In this document: in pieces, positions 22,601-27,775 of the stretch
Numbering within the stretch: the first letter of the stretch is position 1
Layout of the letters: every line of letters begins with the position of its first letter
DNA from: Nocardia stercoris
GTDB lineage: Bacteria > Actinomycetota > Actinomycetes > Mycobacteriales > Mycobacteriaceae
Assembly: GCF_003696265.1 (NCBI RefSeq)
Contig: NZ_RFFH01000009.1
Coordinates: 62,001-126,000, forward strand
Direction of reading: 5' to 3'
Length of the DNA: 64,000 nucleotides
Notes under the pieces: generated by a model
What the model was told of the DNA's origin: nothing
Database searches by the model: none
Seen by the model: only the letters and a program-made list of their open reading frames with translations
Program-made: the position numbers and the translations under genes

Positions 22601-24766
22601 ACAACCACGCTCCGGCCCGAGCATCCCGCCTACCTGATCTACACCTCGGGCTCGACCGGGACGCCCAAGGGGGTCGTGGTCACCCATACCGGGATCGCGA
22701 ATCTGGCCGCCGAAGCGCGGGAGCGGATCGGCCTCACGTCCTCCGCGCGCATGCTGGCCGCGGCCGCACCGAGCTTCGACGTGTCGATCCTGGAATGGGT
22801 CAGCGCCGTCGCCGCCGGAGCGACATTGGTTCTCGCGCCGGAACGAGTGGCCGCCGGTGCCGAACTGGCCGGGGTGATCGAGGCGGAAGGTGTCACCCAT
22901 GCGGCCCTCACACCTACCGTGCTCGCATCGCTGGACCCCGACGGACTCGATACCCTCCACACCCTGATCCTCGGCGGCGAGACCTGCTCACCGGATCTGG
23001 TGACCCGCTGGGCCCCGGGCCGCACGCTGATCAACGCCTACGGGACGACCGAGACCACCATCCAGAACTGCACCGAGGTTCCCCTGACCGTGACCGCTGC
23101 CGGTCCGCCGCCGATCGGCGGCCCGGCCCGCGGGTTCTCCGCCGTGGTGCTCGACCGCGGACTGCGCCCGGTCCCGCCCGGGGCGCCCGGGGAACTGTAT
23201 CTGTCCGGAGCGGGCATCGCCCGCGGTTACCACCGGCAACCTGCGCTCACGGCAGCCCGATTCGTCCCCGACCCGTACGGGCCGGCTGGGACCCGCATGT
23301 ATCGCACCGGCGATCTGGTCACCTGGATCGGCGACCGGCGACTGCGATACCTGGGCCGCACCGATCTGCAGATCGAAGTCAACGGCCATCGCATCGAACC
23401 CGGTGAGATCGAAGCCGCGATGTGCGGCCACCCCGATGTCTCCCGGGCCGCGGTCGCGGTCCACACTCGGGCCGACGGCGTCGATCAGCTCACCGGCTAT
23501 GTGGTGGCGGCCCCGCACGCCACACCGGACGCCGCGGCGCTGACCAGGCACCTTGCTGCCCGACTGCCCACCCACATGATCCCCACCACCATCCTCACGC
23601 TGGACCGGATCCCGCTCACCACCACCGGAAAGCTCGATCACAGCGCCCTGCCCGCACCGGATCTGCGCGGTCGGTCTCGGTTCCGGGCGCCGTCGACCCC
23701 GATGGAGGCCACCGTCTGCGCAGCCTTCGGCCAGACCCTCGACCTCGAGCGAATCGGTGTCGACGACGGCTTCTTCGCTCTCGGCGGCAACTCGTTGTCC
23801 GCCACCCGGCTGGTGGCGCTGCTCGCGGAGTCCACCGGTGTCACCGTTCCACTGCAGTGGCTGTTTACCGATCCGACGCCGCGATCGCTGGCCCTGCGCA
23901 TCGAGAGCCGACGTGACGGTTTCGCGGGACCGGATATCGGCGAACAGGATCTCGCGGAGGCGCTCGCCGTCATGCTGCCCCTGCGGGCCGCCGGAACCGA
24001 GCCGCCGCTGTTCTGCGTCCACCCGGCGATCGGATTGGCTTGGGGCTACAGCGGACTCCTGCAGTACCTCGATCCCGACCGTCCCGTCCGCGGGCTGCAA
24101 TCCCCCGGACTGACCGACCCCACCATCCGGTTCGACACCCTCGACCGACTGGCTGCCCGCTATGTGCAGGAGATCCGGTCCGTCCAACCGCACGGCCCGT
24201 ACCATCTGCTCGGCTATTCGCTCGGCGGCACCATCGCCCACGCGATCGCCGTGCAACTCCGCAGCGAGGGGGAGACCGTGGCGACCCTCGCCATGATGGA
24301 CACCCGGGTCGTCGCGGCCGGCAGTTTCCGTGCGCCCACCCCTTCGGTGGCGACGATGCTCGCCGAGTTCGGCGGTCTCACTGTTCCGGACGGGCCCGCC
24401 GAGCTGACCGTCGAGGCCGCGACCGAATTGCTGCACCGGCAAGGGGGACTGTTCACCCTCGTGACCCCTGAGCATCTCGTGCGAGTGCAAGGCGATTACG
24501 CCCGGCTCGTCGACCTCACCTGGAACCACCGGCCGGGGCCGTTCGATGGTGATCTGATCTACTTCAGCGCGGCCGCCGACCCCAGGAGCGACGGGTCCTC
24601 GCCTGCTCGCGCCTGGGGCGATTACGTCACCGGGCGTATTGCCGAACACCGGATTCCGGTCCGGCACGAACGGATGACCGACCCGGATTCGCTCCGAGTC
24701 ATCGGCTCGGTCCTCACCGAGCACTTCCGGAGCGGCTCACCGGCATCGGTTCAGCACGGATCGTGA
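7610..24766 (+). CDS. Four-module non-ribosomal peptide synthetase, C-start to TE
   Basis: A 5718-residue NRPS predicted to assemble an N-acyl tetrapeptide. Order with approximate residues: starter C (25-460, HHVALDG at 157), a C-terminal half of a second C domain (478-695, no HHxxxDG), A1 (720-1205), T1 (Ser1251); C2 (1307-1747, HHIAADG at 1440), A2 (1770-2270), T2 (Ser2308), E1 (2362-2835, HRSAIDR at 2502 in place of HHxxxDG); C3 (2873-, HHLLLDG at 3006), A3 (3321-), T3 (Ser3863), E2 (HHLVVDG at 4053); C4 (HHILIDG at 4542), A4 (4858-), T4 (Ser5395), TE (about 5465-5718, GYSLGG, Ser5537). Ten-letter A-domain codes by manual alignment to PheA are DVLIIGEIAK, DVLMIGEVAK, DALLVGTIQK and DVLLIGAIQK. 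I cannot match them to a substrate with confidence. No MbtH-like gene is present in the window. Confidence 0.95.
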   Translation: MTVSRPQLDLDRGSSGKAEPDASAIQPIPLSAGQRGLWLAQKFSPDVPISEAQYVEFHGDLDLDLLRKAAIRAGHEFQSGYLRLVETDGVPYQVYDPSLASSGPVIDLRGEPDPVAAGLAWMRREYTAPLDMTRDRLVATAIVRVGDRHYLLYCRSHHVALDGYGAMMIVNRIAALYTAALNGDAITPDQAADIRVLYEADRSYRESKRFADDREYWVNRLDGVSAESSLAAGQAPACADSVVAITELPAVTVGRIDSAAKALSASPAAVVIAAFGCYLARKTGRDEVLVNIPVSGRTTAVLRRSGGVFVNVAPLPIVLERSDTVATLALRVQSDLVGVLRHQRFGLTDIRAATGTGGAQRRFAGPVVNVMLFPQKIQLGSVTGEFHILSSGPVEDLLVDVYQTGDPPRTLLHFLANPSLYTELELSAHCTGFAEFVDEFAAAGPDAELEQVDPGSAAAGDRIRRRRENLAFRRATLADLPAELRLPFDRPRPVVMSNRGATKRFSLGAGSVRALAECARQHDSTLFTVVHGALAVLLERLSGTSDIPVGTPVAGRGVAAPVVLRTEVDPGESFVDLLGRVRQVDGDAFEHADIPLEELADRSSRSSCQVMLAFREPEPVGPEPVDLGPAAGPCSEISCCDLQFVLTADRDGGEATVAVTFATDVFDAATVDSLTRRWIRILEAVVADPAKPVGSIDVLEPAERADLLTRHGAPALAPATLPELLADAVAANPDAVAIVAGERQLSYRDVDECSNRWARQLIARGIGPEDVVAIGIPRSADSVLAVLAVAKAGAAFVPIDPTYPVERIVHMVTDSRAALGLTVGSVGAELPDGIDWLTVDHLEGDDHRPVTDGDRVRPLRVDDIAYVIYTSGSTGLPKGVAVTHRGLHNCSAEHRAALSIGTHSRTIHLASPSFDVSVLELLLSLCSGATMVVAPGDSFGGDELAELLDREHVSHACITPSALSTIDHTRWQLPDLGHLIVGGEDYGTELVERWSDDRELFNEYGPTEATIAVTLTALAAGELVTIGHPIRGVSVWILDPRLQPVPVGVAGELYVGGGLLARGYHRRAGSTAERFVACPWLPGERMYRTGDVVRWSAGGAIEHLGRSDFQVKIRGLRIELGEIDSVLARHESVDHAVTIGHRADSGAHSLVSYVVAAPGYSIDTALLAEYLADRLPSYMVPSSIVVLNRIPLTPTGKLDRRALPEPEFTDDKPYRAPRTPIEHLIAETFASVLGVDTIGIDDSFLARGADSLVAARVAARLGAALNTEIPVRLLFEAATTAELATRIEQDTGTGRRPRPPLIAGPRPDLVPLAPAQQRMWFFNQYDTGSGAYNMPIAIRLRGELDIDALRLAMIDVLTRHESLRTRYPERDGMLIQEIESVDQVDREPDLTTVPTGRLIPAVTEFVTEGFDVSTRVPVRARLFRVADAVTPEHVLAVVVHHIAADGFSIAPLARDVAAAYSARARGESPSWTPLPVQYADYALWQRAVLGSPDDPESLSAEQIGFWTEALAGVAEELRLPFDRPRPVVMSNHGATQSFSLNAGLVRELGDCARERDSSLFMVVHGALAVLLARLSGSLDIPVGTPVAGRGVAALDDVVGMFVNTLVLRTEIDPGESFADLLGRVRPVDLDAFDHADVPFEQLVDRLVTHRSQARHPLFQVLLAFQNLAPVRFELPDLELSVIELPNAVSRFDLQFVLSEDDGGGMTVAVTYATDLFDAATIESFARRWIRVLESVAADPAVPVGAIDVLEPAERADLLSRRGAVAAAPMTLPDLLTAAAAQDPEAVAIVFGGRQMSYRELDERSNRLARRLVRRGVGPEDVVAIGLPRSVDSVLAAWAIAKSGAAFLPIDPGYPSERITHMTTDSGALVGVTSAAVRAQLPDDIDWLTTEYLDHSDDVDAAGDRSVVDSERTRPLRIDDIAYVIYTSGSTGLPKGVAVTHRGLYNCAVAHRDAMGIESDSRTLHLASPSFDVSVLELLLPLCAGATMVIAPSDVYGGDELADLIARKRVSHVLMTPSTLSTIDHTRWPLPELTHLIVGGEDYGAEVVQRWGGGRTLCNEYGPTETTVAATLSPPLAAGGVVTIGRPMRGVSAWILDQRLEPVPAGVAGELYIAGGLLARGYHRRAGTTAERFVACPWAPGERMYRTGDVARWTADGTIEHLGRSDFQVKIRGLRIELGEIDAALVAHEAVGHAVTVGHRGDSGAQSLVSYVVAAPGRSIDSSVLAGYLGDRLPSYMIPASIMVLDRIPLTPMGKLDREALPQPVFAGDKPFRAPETPTEQIVARCFAEVLGADTVGADDSFFARGGDSIMSIQLVTRARAAGVIFSARDVFEHKTVAGLARVAVREDTSATALLAELPGAGVGPLPLTPIMRSLLDRVGAAHRRFAQAMMLGLPTGIDRRQLVDSVQAVLDRHDLLRARLDARADGPWAWEVLPVGTIRADDVLVRAPIAAGLGRTEIRAAATTELDAAVNRLDPGAGIVTQVVWFDPVDPTEPGTVLVVVHRSAIDRLSWQVLVPDLTAAWARITSGEPPDPAPTGTSMRRWAHALVEAAGRPDRVAELELWQAMTAGADPMIGSRPLDPAIDVVSTARTVEVDMDPEVTEALLTAVPAAFHAEVADGLLAALAVTMLRLRREHEPAAPADVSIRLEGNGRADGVVPGADLTRTVGWFATSYPLRLDLSDIDLDDAGAGGPTLGAAVKSVKEQLRAVPDHGIGYGMLRYLDERTAAILATAPPPQLAFHYLGRRATGVTEAIPALGWVPAHVGAAAGDAELAGTQDPDAPVPAVLDIRAVVLDDTNGSRLQAIWSYPTGVLTADAVREVAQSWSRVLTALATHVRRAGSGGRTPSDLALVALGQSEIERLEDRYPALSDVWPLAPLQQGLLFHALVSERSVDAYITQLILELRGRVDPPRLRRAVQMLLDRHANLRAAFVTDTEAGPVQVVDDAAEAPWTELNLSGSDESARDRDWQRLLAADRATRFEPARAPLLRWTLVTVGPEQYRLVLTNHHLLLDGWSTPLLLKELLVLYATDCDAAMLPPVRPYRDFLTWLGRQDRAASLGAWARAFDDADEPTLVAAADPRRRYTESRTVRGELTEEQTAALTARARSRGITLNTVIQAAWAIVLGALTSRTDVTFGAVVSGRTARIPEIDAMIGLLINTVPVRVRLDNTETLGQLLDRIQAEQAALLDHQFIGLADIERVAGPGAVFDTMTVFESFPVDRGGLTADTDIAGMRLVDVTGTDAAHYPLGVVGRVDSRLHLELKYLPEFFDHDTIAATLRRIRGVLDAVVADPDRPLARLNLLSPAEYREMAPVSGEPAVPERLLPELLAATVARDPAAVAVVCGDRQWTYGELDAASNRLARLLIDRGAGPETSVAIGLPRSYESVLAVWAVAKSGAAFVPVDPRNPGDRIRHMLTDSGVATGITLSEWRNRLPAGVRWLVLDEPAVAADVARLPDAPVTDAERIRPVRIDHTVYLIYTSGSTGVPKGVEVPHRGLANLVAEQCSRFGLGPGARVLHAASPSFDAAVLELLWAFASGGRLVIAPPTVFGGIELAQIISRNSVTHAALTPTALGTVDPAGLRNLVTVVIGGEVPPPGLVSRWAPGRKLFNTYGPAEATIQTDAGVPMVPGESATIGGPIRGVDEVVLDPWLRPVPLGVVGELYLTGPGLARGYRNRTGLTASRFVADPFAHRGQRMYRTGDLVRWLRQPDGGLTLDYVGRTDFQVKLRGFRIELGEVESVLLACAGVARAVAAVHRDATNGGRLIGYVVPEPGAELDPATVLAFAGQRLAPHMVPATVTVLDSLPTTETGKIDRNALPEPDFSAGRTEFRAPGTDTEITLAGLFAEVLGVDTIGLDDSFFALGGDSIMSIQLVTRAKAAGLVLSVRDVFERRTVAGLAQIAVRDTAAAALPDELPGGGVGPMPLTPIMRWMVERGAFDRFCQWVLLTLPAGIDRTAVAATVQAVIDHHDMLRATLRPEPAQPGGWALEVRPVGVSAAELIRHVPVDVAPDSSEFAALVDREAQAAAERLDPAAGIVLQLVRFECADGPGRILVVAHHLVVDGVSWRILVPDLAVAGAQVDAGQQPRLEPVGTSMRRWAHALATAAAGRDELDRWRTTLAAADPPIGTRPLDPVVDVQATVVTVRVELPAAVTRAVLTTLPRAFHGKVDDALIAGLALALTRWRHRRGDDVTETLLTLESHGRDDTVLPGADLTRTVGWFTTTYPVRLDLSDIDIDDAFDAGAAAGALVKSVKEQLREVPGHGIGYGLLRYLDADTADILGALPGPQVSFNYLGRLDTVPDALRDIGWVPADGGAGGGVQHPDAAAAALLSIDAVTLDTADGPAVTATWDYPAGAITAAEVTELAESWRDAVAALAAHASRPGAGGLTPSDLDLVDVDQATIDRLAARYPALDDIWSLTPLQAGLLFHAQLAAGARDDYIVQLDMELGGRVDADRLRRAAQTLIGRHANLRTAFVGAGAGGPVQVVQSRVEVPFTRIDLTESTDTAAAFAQLMDADRHFDLSAAPLLRLTLIDTAPQRYRLLLSMHHILIDGWSTPLLVRELLILYAGDSDPKALPPVRPYRDYLVWLKAQDQGAAETAWARALEGVTEPTLLAGVGSARRHTDAAREVRVRLSEHRTAALVAVAHQQESTLNTVVQAAWAIVLGNATARGDVVFGTTVSGRPPQIAGIESMIGLFINTVPVRVRLDDAESLARLLRRIQAEQAALLDHDHLGLARIQQAAGAGAMFDTVTVFESYPVDAAGLSEDTDIAGMHVLDVHGRDAAHYPLGLSVHVGARLELTFKYLPGLFRPQEIDALAGRVLRVLDAVVDDIDRPLRQVQLLSPDELTTLVPVRGEPGVATSTLPHMLAAAAESDSDALVCAGRTMSYRELDETSNRWARILIDAGAGPESFVAVALPRCIDAMIAVWAVAKTGAAFVRIDPDQPEERISDLLADAGVVAGLTAETCRGVLPEATTWLSLDSPEFITKAMALPADAIGDSERTTTLRPEHPAYLIYTSGSTGTPKGVVVTHTGIANLAAEARERIGLTSSARMLAAAAPSFDVSILEWVSAVAAGATLVLAPERVAAGAELAGVIEAEGVTHAALTPTVLASLDPDGLDTLHTLILGGETCSPDLVTRWAPGRTLINAYGTTETTIQNCTEVPLTVTAAGPPPIGGPARGFSAVVLDRGLRPVPPGAPGELYLSGAGIARGYHRQPALTAARFVPDPYGPAGTRMYRTGDLVTWIGDRRLRYLGRTDLQIEVNGHRIEPGEIEAAMCGHPDVSRAAVAVHTRADGVDQLTGYVVAAPHATPDAAALTRHLAARLPTHMIPTTILTLDRIPLTTTGKLDHSALPAPDLRGRSRFRAPSTPMEATVCAAFGQTLDLERIGVDDGFFALGGNSLSATRLVALLAESTGVTVPLQWLFTDPTPRSLALRIESRRDGFAGPDIGEQDLAEALAVMLPLRAAGTEPPLFCVHPAIGLAWGYSGLLQYLDPDRPVRGLQSPGLTDPTIRFDTLDRLAARYVQEIRSVQPHGPYHLLGYSLGGTIAHAIAVQLRSEGETVATLAMMDTRVVAAGSFRAPTPSVATMLAEFGGLTVPDGPAELTVEAATELLHRQGGLFTLVTPEHLVRVQGDYARLVDLTWNHRPGPFDGDLIYFSAAADPRSDGSSPARAWGDYVTGRIAEHRIPVRHERMTDPDSLRVIGSVLTEHFRSGSPASVQHGS
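9038..11270 (+). repeat. Duplicated half-C/A block, copy 1
   Basis: The half-C plus A1 block of the NRPS is closely similar, at DNA and protein level, to C2 (second half) plus A2 at about 12145-14460. Shared stretches include ELRLPFDRPRPVVMSN, GTPVAGRGVAA and LARGYHRRAG. Copy 1 has internal deletions in the half-C part. The boundaries are approximate. Confidence 0.75.
12145..14460 (+). repeat. Duplicated half-C/A block, copy 2
   Basis: This is the partner of the 9038-11270 block and covers the second half of C2 and all of A2. It keeps the DDVVGMFVNTL segment and the full linker that copy 1 has lost, so it is the less degraded copy. Confidence 0.75.
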
Positions 24767-24807
24767 CCGGGGGCGTGTGCTCGTGCGGCGGCGGCCGGAT
24801 TCTCGTG

Positions 24808-25458
24808 TTACAGCTTTGCTGCCAGATGGTCGGCCACCGCGGCGCGCGCGTGTGCCGACAGCTGCGACCCGAACTTTCGCAGATAAGCGTCGATCCACTC
24901 CGGGCGCTCGGCCAGGAAGGGGAAGTCCGACGGCACCATCGTGCGCACCGCGAGCATCGGCAGTGGCGCGCTCAACGGTCGAAATTCTTTGTTCCACAAG
25001 CCGGGTTGGGGGCAGCCCGGATAGAACTGACCGAGCATCGTGCCGCGATCGACGAACCGGCTCTTGAATTCCTGGTGTACGTCGTCGATAATGCGGTAGT
25101 CGGTATCCTCAGGAAGCACAGTAATGATCGCGCGTAACACCGATGTCGACGCGTCCCGCCCAGCGGGCAGTGTGGGATAGATATCGAACTCGTCGCGCAC
25201 AATTCCGCGCAGTGCATCGATATCGGCTCGGTGGCCGCGCATGCAACCGACCCAGAGCATTCCGCGTTCCAGAGCCGGGCCCGTGAAGGGGCAGACGTTG
25301 CCGGTTCGCCCCAGGTCGGGGTTCGGCTGGGTCAGGAACGACTCGATCCACATCCGCAGCGACTCCAGCGATCCGTGCTCGTTCGGCGGGCAACCTTCGA
25401 TGTCGGAAATCGGAATCCACCGTATACCGGAGCGGCGGCCGACTATTGTCTCGCTCAT
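24808..25458 (-). CDS. DUF6875-like conserved protein beside NRPS
   Basis: A 216-residue soluble protein with no signal peptide and no recognised catalytic motif. It has conserved-looking blocks (WIPISDIEGCPP near the N-terminus, GRTGNVCPFTGPAL in the first third, QFYPGCPQPGLWN in the second half) with several Cys and Pro residues. The pattern resembles the DUF6875 family, which I recall only from memory as occurring in actinobacteria. The start is fixed by GGGAGG 6 bases upstream of the ATG at 25458; an in-frame extension to 25896 has no such site. It converges on the NRPS with a 41-bp gap and may belong to the same locus, but its function is unknown. Confidence 0.65.
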   Translation of the reverse strand: MSETIVGRRSGIRWIPISDIEGCPPNEHGSLESLRMWIESFLTQPNPDLGRTGNVCPFTGPALERGMLWVGCMRGHRADIDALRGIVRDEFDIYPTLPAGRDASTSVLRAIITVLPEDTDYRIIDDVHQEFKSRFVDRGTMLGQFYPGCPQPGLWNKEFRPLSAPLPMLAVRTMVPSDFPFLAERPEWIDAYLRKFGSQLSAHARAAVADHLAAKL

Positions 25459-25719
25459 TGTGCGCCTCCCTGCGCCACCGTCGACGACAGATGGTCTCAA
25501 CGACGCCTTACCCGAATCCTTCCACTCTCCTCTGCGTTGTTCGCGGGTAGTTAGAACTCTAGTCTTCCGGTGGTGAAAAATTGTAGTTCGAGCCAGGATC
25601 GGGGTTTTTCGGGGCAGCGGTTCGATGTCGCTCCATATTCCGAGTTCGGGATTGTTTGCGCTCGAGGATGTTAACGGCGAGGGGCCGGCCGACGATAAGG
25701 CCGGGCCCTCGGTCGAATT

Positions 25720-25975
25720 TCCGCTCATGCGGCCGGTCGCGACGCGGAACTGGCCACCGCATTGCGTGCCGCGACCGCCGACCGCGAAGCGCGGACGCTC
25801 GAGGCGATACCGGCCCGGGCGATCGAGCGTGGCGAGGTCGATCCGGCCGCCGCGGCGGGGCGGTTCCTGCAACACATGATGCTCGGCGCGGTTCATCGTG
25901 GACGGGGTCGAGGTCGACGCACCGTACCTGCACGACTACGTCGACGCGGTGGTGCTGCCCGCCCTGTGCCGACGC
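25720..25975 (+). pseudogene. TetR-family regulator remnant (C-terminal part)
   Basis: The frame through 25726-25890 reads HAAGRDAELATALRAATADR, then ERGEVDPAAAAGRFL. A frameshift near 25890 moves the match into the next frame, where RFIVDGVEVDAPYLHDYVDA and VVLPAL follow. This matches the C-terminal ligand domain of TetR proteins of the PF16859 type. No N-terminal HTH is left. The fragment runs directly into an oppositely oriented MFS fragment. Confidence 0.7.
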
Positions 25976-26070
25976 CGCGTCCTCGCTGCGCACCTCCATC
26001 GTGGCCAGGCTCATGGCCGGCCTGAAGGCGGTGCCCAGTCCCAGGCCCAGCAGTAACATCGCCGAGTTCC
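25967..26070 (-). pseudogene. MFS drug-transporter remnant
   Basis: The frame reads GNSAMLLLGLGLGTAFRPAM followed by SLATMEVRSEDAASA. This is the late transmembrane segment typical of DHA2/EmrB-type major facilitator proteins (GLGLG.AF.PAMSLAT). Both ends are lost. With the TetR fragment it looks like the collapsed remains of a regulator/efflux pair. Confidence 0.65.
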
Positions 26071-26071
26071 C

Positions 26072-26370
26072 GGTTGCTTGTTCCGATCGCGTCGGCGAAC
26101 GACGACCCGTACATGTCCTTGCACGGCGAGCCGAGATCGACCGGCGCGGCGAATGTGTCCGCGCTTCAGCAAGCCGCTATCGCGTCGACGAACACGTTGT
26201 GGTCGTTGCCGCCGATGCCGAGCGTCACGACCGAGGTGCCGGGGGTGAGTGCGTTGAATTGTGGTGGCTGATCGAGGTATTGGGCGGTGGTCATGTTCTG
26301 CACCGTCGCGTCGCTGCAGCTGACGTCGGTCAGGGTCAGGCCTTTCGCCTGCGCGTGGAACGCAGGGGGT
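26072..26370 (-). pseudogene. SGNH/GDSL hydrolase remnant with in-frame stop
   Basis: One frame reads AKGLTLTDVSCSDATVQNMT, then TPGTSVVTLGIGGNDHNVFV (the block with the GGND motif of SGNH hydrolases), then AIAAC, a TGA stop, and on in the same frame to SADTFAAPVDLGSPCKD. The N-terminal catalytic GDS block and the C-terminal His block are missing. The fragment starts next to the hydrolase stop codon at 26376. It is a decayed secreted esterase gene. Confidence 0.7.
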
Positions 26371-26375
26371 AGTGC

Positions 26376-27368
26376 TCAGGCGCTATGCTGCGCCGGCTCC
26401 GCCGTGGCCCATCCAGCCAGGAATTCCGAGATTCGATCGACCGCGGCGGCGGCTTCCGGGACGATGCTCGCGGCCGCCTGGAAGACATGGACCTGTCGAT
26501 GCCACACCTGCAGTTCGCACGGCACGCCGTGCTCTCGCAACCGGTCGGCGATCAGGACGGCGTCGGGATACAGCAGCTCCGAGTCGCTCACCTGGACCAG
26601 TGTCGGTGGCAGGCCGGTCAGATCGCAGTGTGCGGGGGACTCCAGCGCCTGCCCGCCGGCGGCGCGTTCGGCAACCGCGAGCAGTCTCGTCGAAGCCCGT
26701 TGCGGGAATACCGCGCACGTCCGTGCGGTCGGGGCTGCCATTTTGGCGGTCATGTCCCAGTCGGTCAGCGGTGCCATCACTACGATCGCCGCCGGCACGG
26801 GCATGCCGCGCCGCCGGATCTCGACCGCGGTCATGAGCGCCAGATAGCCGCCGGCGGAATCACCCATGAGCACAACATCTTCGGGTCGGCCGGCCTGCTG
26901 CAGCGCGTACCGGTATCCCGCGACCGAATCTTCGAGCGCGTCGGCCACTGTCGCGCGCGGAAGTTTCCGATAGTCGACGGCGAGCACCTGGGCGTGCAAT
27001 TCGTCGGCGAAGCGGCCCGTCATTTGGCGATGCAGTTTCCGACCGCCGAAAAGGAATGCTCCGCCGTGCAGGTAAACGACTATTTTGCCGTTGTCGTGGC
27101 CTGCCGGGGTCGTCAGTTCGGCGGTGCAGTTCGGCAGCGAGATCGAAGACCTGGCCAGGCCCGAGGGTACCGGAAGTGGCGGAATCAGCCGGTCCACCAG
27201 GTGGTAGGGCCACGGTAGGTGCGGAAAGAGGCTCCACAGGAAATTCGTCGATTTCACGGTGAGTCGTATGGCGATATCGAGAAGTCTGGATCGGAGACTG
27301 TGGCCCGGGAACTCTGTTCGATATGTCAGGACCGAAGATTCCGCATTCGGCCTGTCACCTGTCCGCAC
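26376..27368 (-). CDS. Alpha/beta hydrolase (HSL family esterase)
   Basis: A 330-residue hormone-sensitive-lipase-type esterase. The oxyanion motif HGGAFLFGG, the nucleophile elbow GDSAGG and a late Asp/His pair (SDSELLYPDAV and WHRQVHVF) are in order. It probably hydrolyses short to medium acyl esters in the cytosol. I start it at the GTG at 27368, preceded by AAGGAGG; a longer open frame to 27689 runs through a low-quality non-coding stretch. It stands between decayed esterase and lipase fragments. An AT-rich promoter region lies at 27390-27480. Confidence 0.85.
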   Translation of the reverse strand: MRTGDRPNAESSVLTYRTEFPGHSLRSRLLDIAIRLTVKSTNFLWSLFPHLPWPYHLVDRLIPPLPVPSGLARSSISLPNCTAELTTPAGHDNGKIVVYLHGGAFLFGGRKLHRQMTGRFADELHAQVLAVDYRKLPRATVADALEDSVAGYRYALQQAGRPEDVVLMGDSAGGYLALMTAVEIRRRGMPVPAAIVVMAPLTDWDMTAKMAAPTARTCAVFPQRASTRLLAVAERAAGGQALESPAHCDLTGLPPTLVQVSDSELLYPDAVLIADRLREHGVPCELQVWHRQVHVFQAAASIVPEAAAAVDRISEFLAGWATAEPAQHSA

Positions 27369-27529
27369 CCTGACCTCCTTGTCATAGGGCGGAAAACCAT
27401 CCGCCCCAACGGAAATTATTGCCGATGGATTCTTCGCTGTCTCTATGGTGTTGCGAAAAAAGGGACGGGCGTGATTTGGACGATCGACAAAGTGGCTCTC
27501 GGGCTGCCGACCGGCGTCGAGGTGCGCCG

Positions 27530-27775
27530 CTACTGCTGGACCGCGCCCGAGAGCTGGTATGCCAGTAGGCAGTTGGGCGACTCGGCGGTGGCCGGCGACA
27601 GGGCGTCGAGCACCAGCCGGATCGCGGTGTCGTCGTAGGTCAGGCCGGCGTGCTCGATGGTGTCGTTCCAGCACGAGTCCTGAATCCACTCGTCGGCGAC
27701 ACCGGTCGAGGATGCCGGGGTGACGACGGTGTCCGAGCGGGTCGCGATCATGGTGTACGAGATGCCGGGACGAAA
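27530..27775 (-). pseudogene. Lipase C-terminal fragment
   Basis: The frame reads ISYTMIATRSDTVVTP and then WIQDSCWNDTIEHAGLTYDD. This is the C-terminal Asp/His end of secreted class 2 triacylglycerol lipases, which carry a TRYDEVVTP-type segment and an EHA catalytic His. The N-terminal two thirds, including the GHSQGG-type nucleophile, is absent, and the fragment begins at the stop of the PucR gene. It is probably a truncated, non-functional gene. Confidence 0.7.

Noticed and set aside
2933..24766. Siderophore cluster hypothesis
   Set aside because: No iron-box-like sequence, hydroxamate or salicylate synthesis gene or siderophore transporter was found in the window.
24767..24807. Possible terminator between the NRPS and the DUF6875-like gene
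   Set aside because: The GC-rich sequence has no clear stem longer than 4-5 bp.
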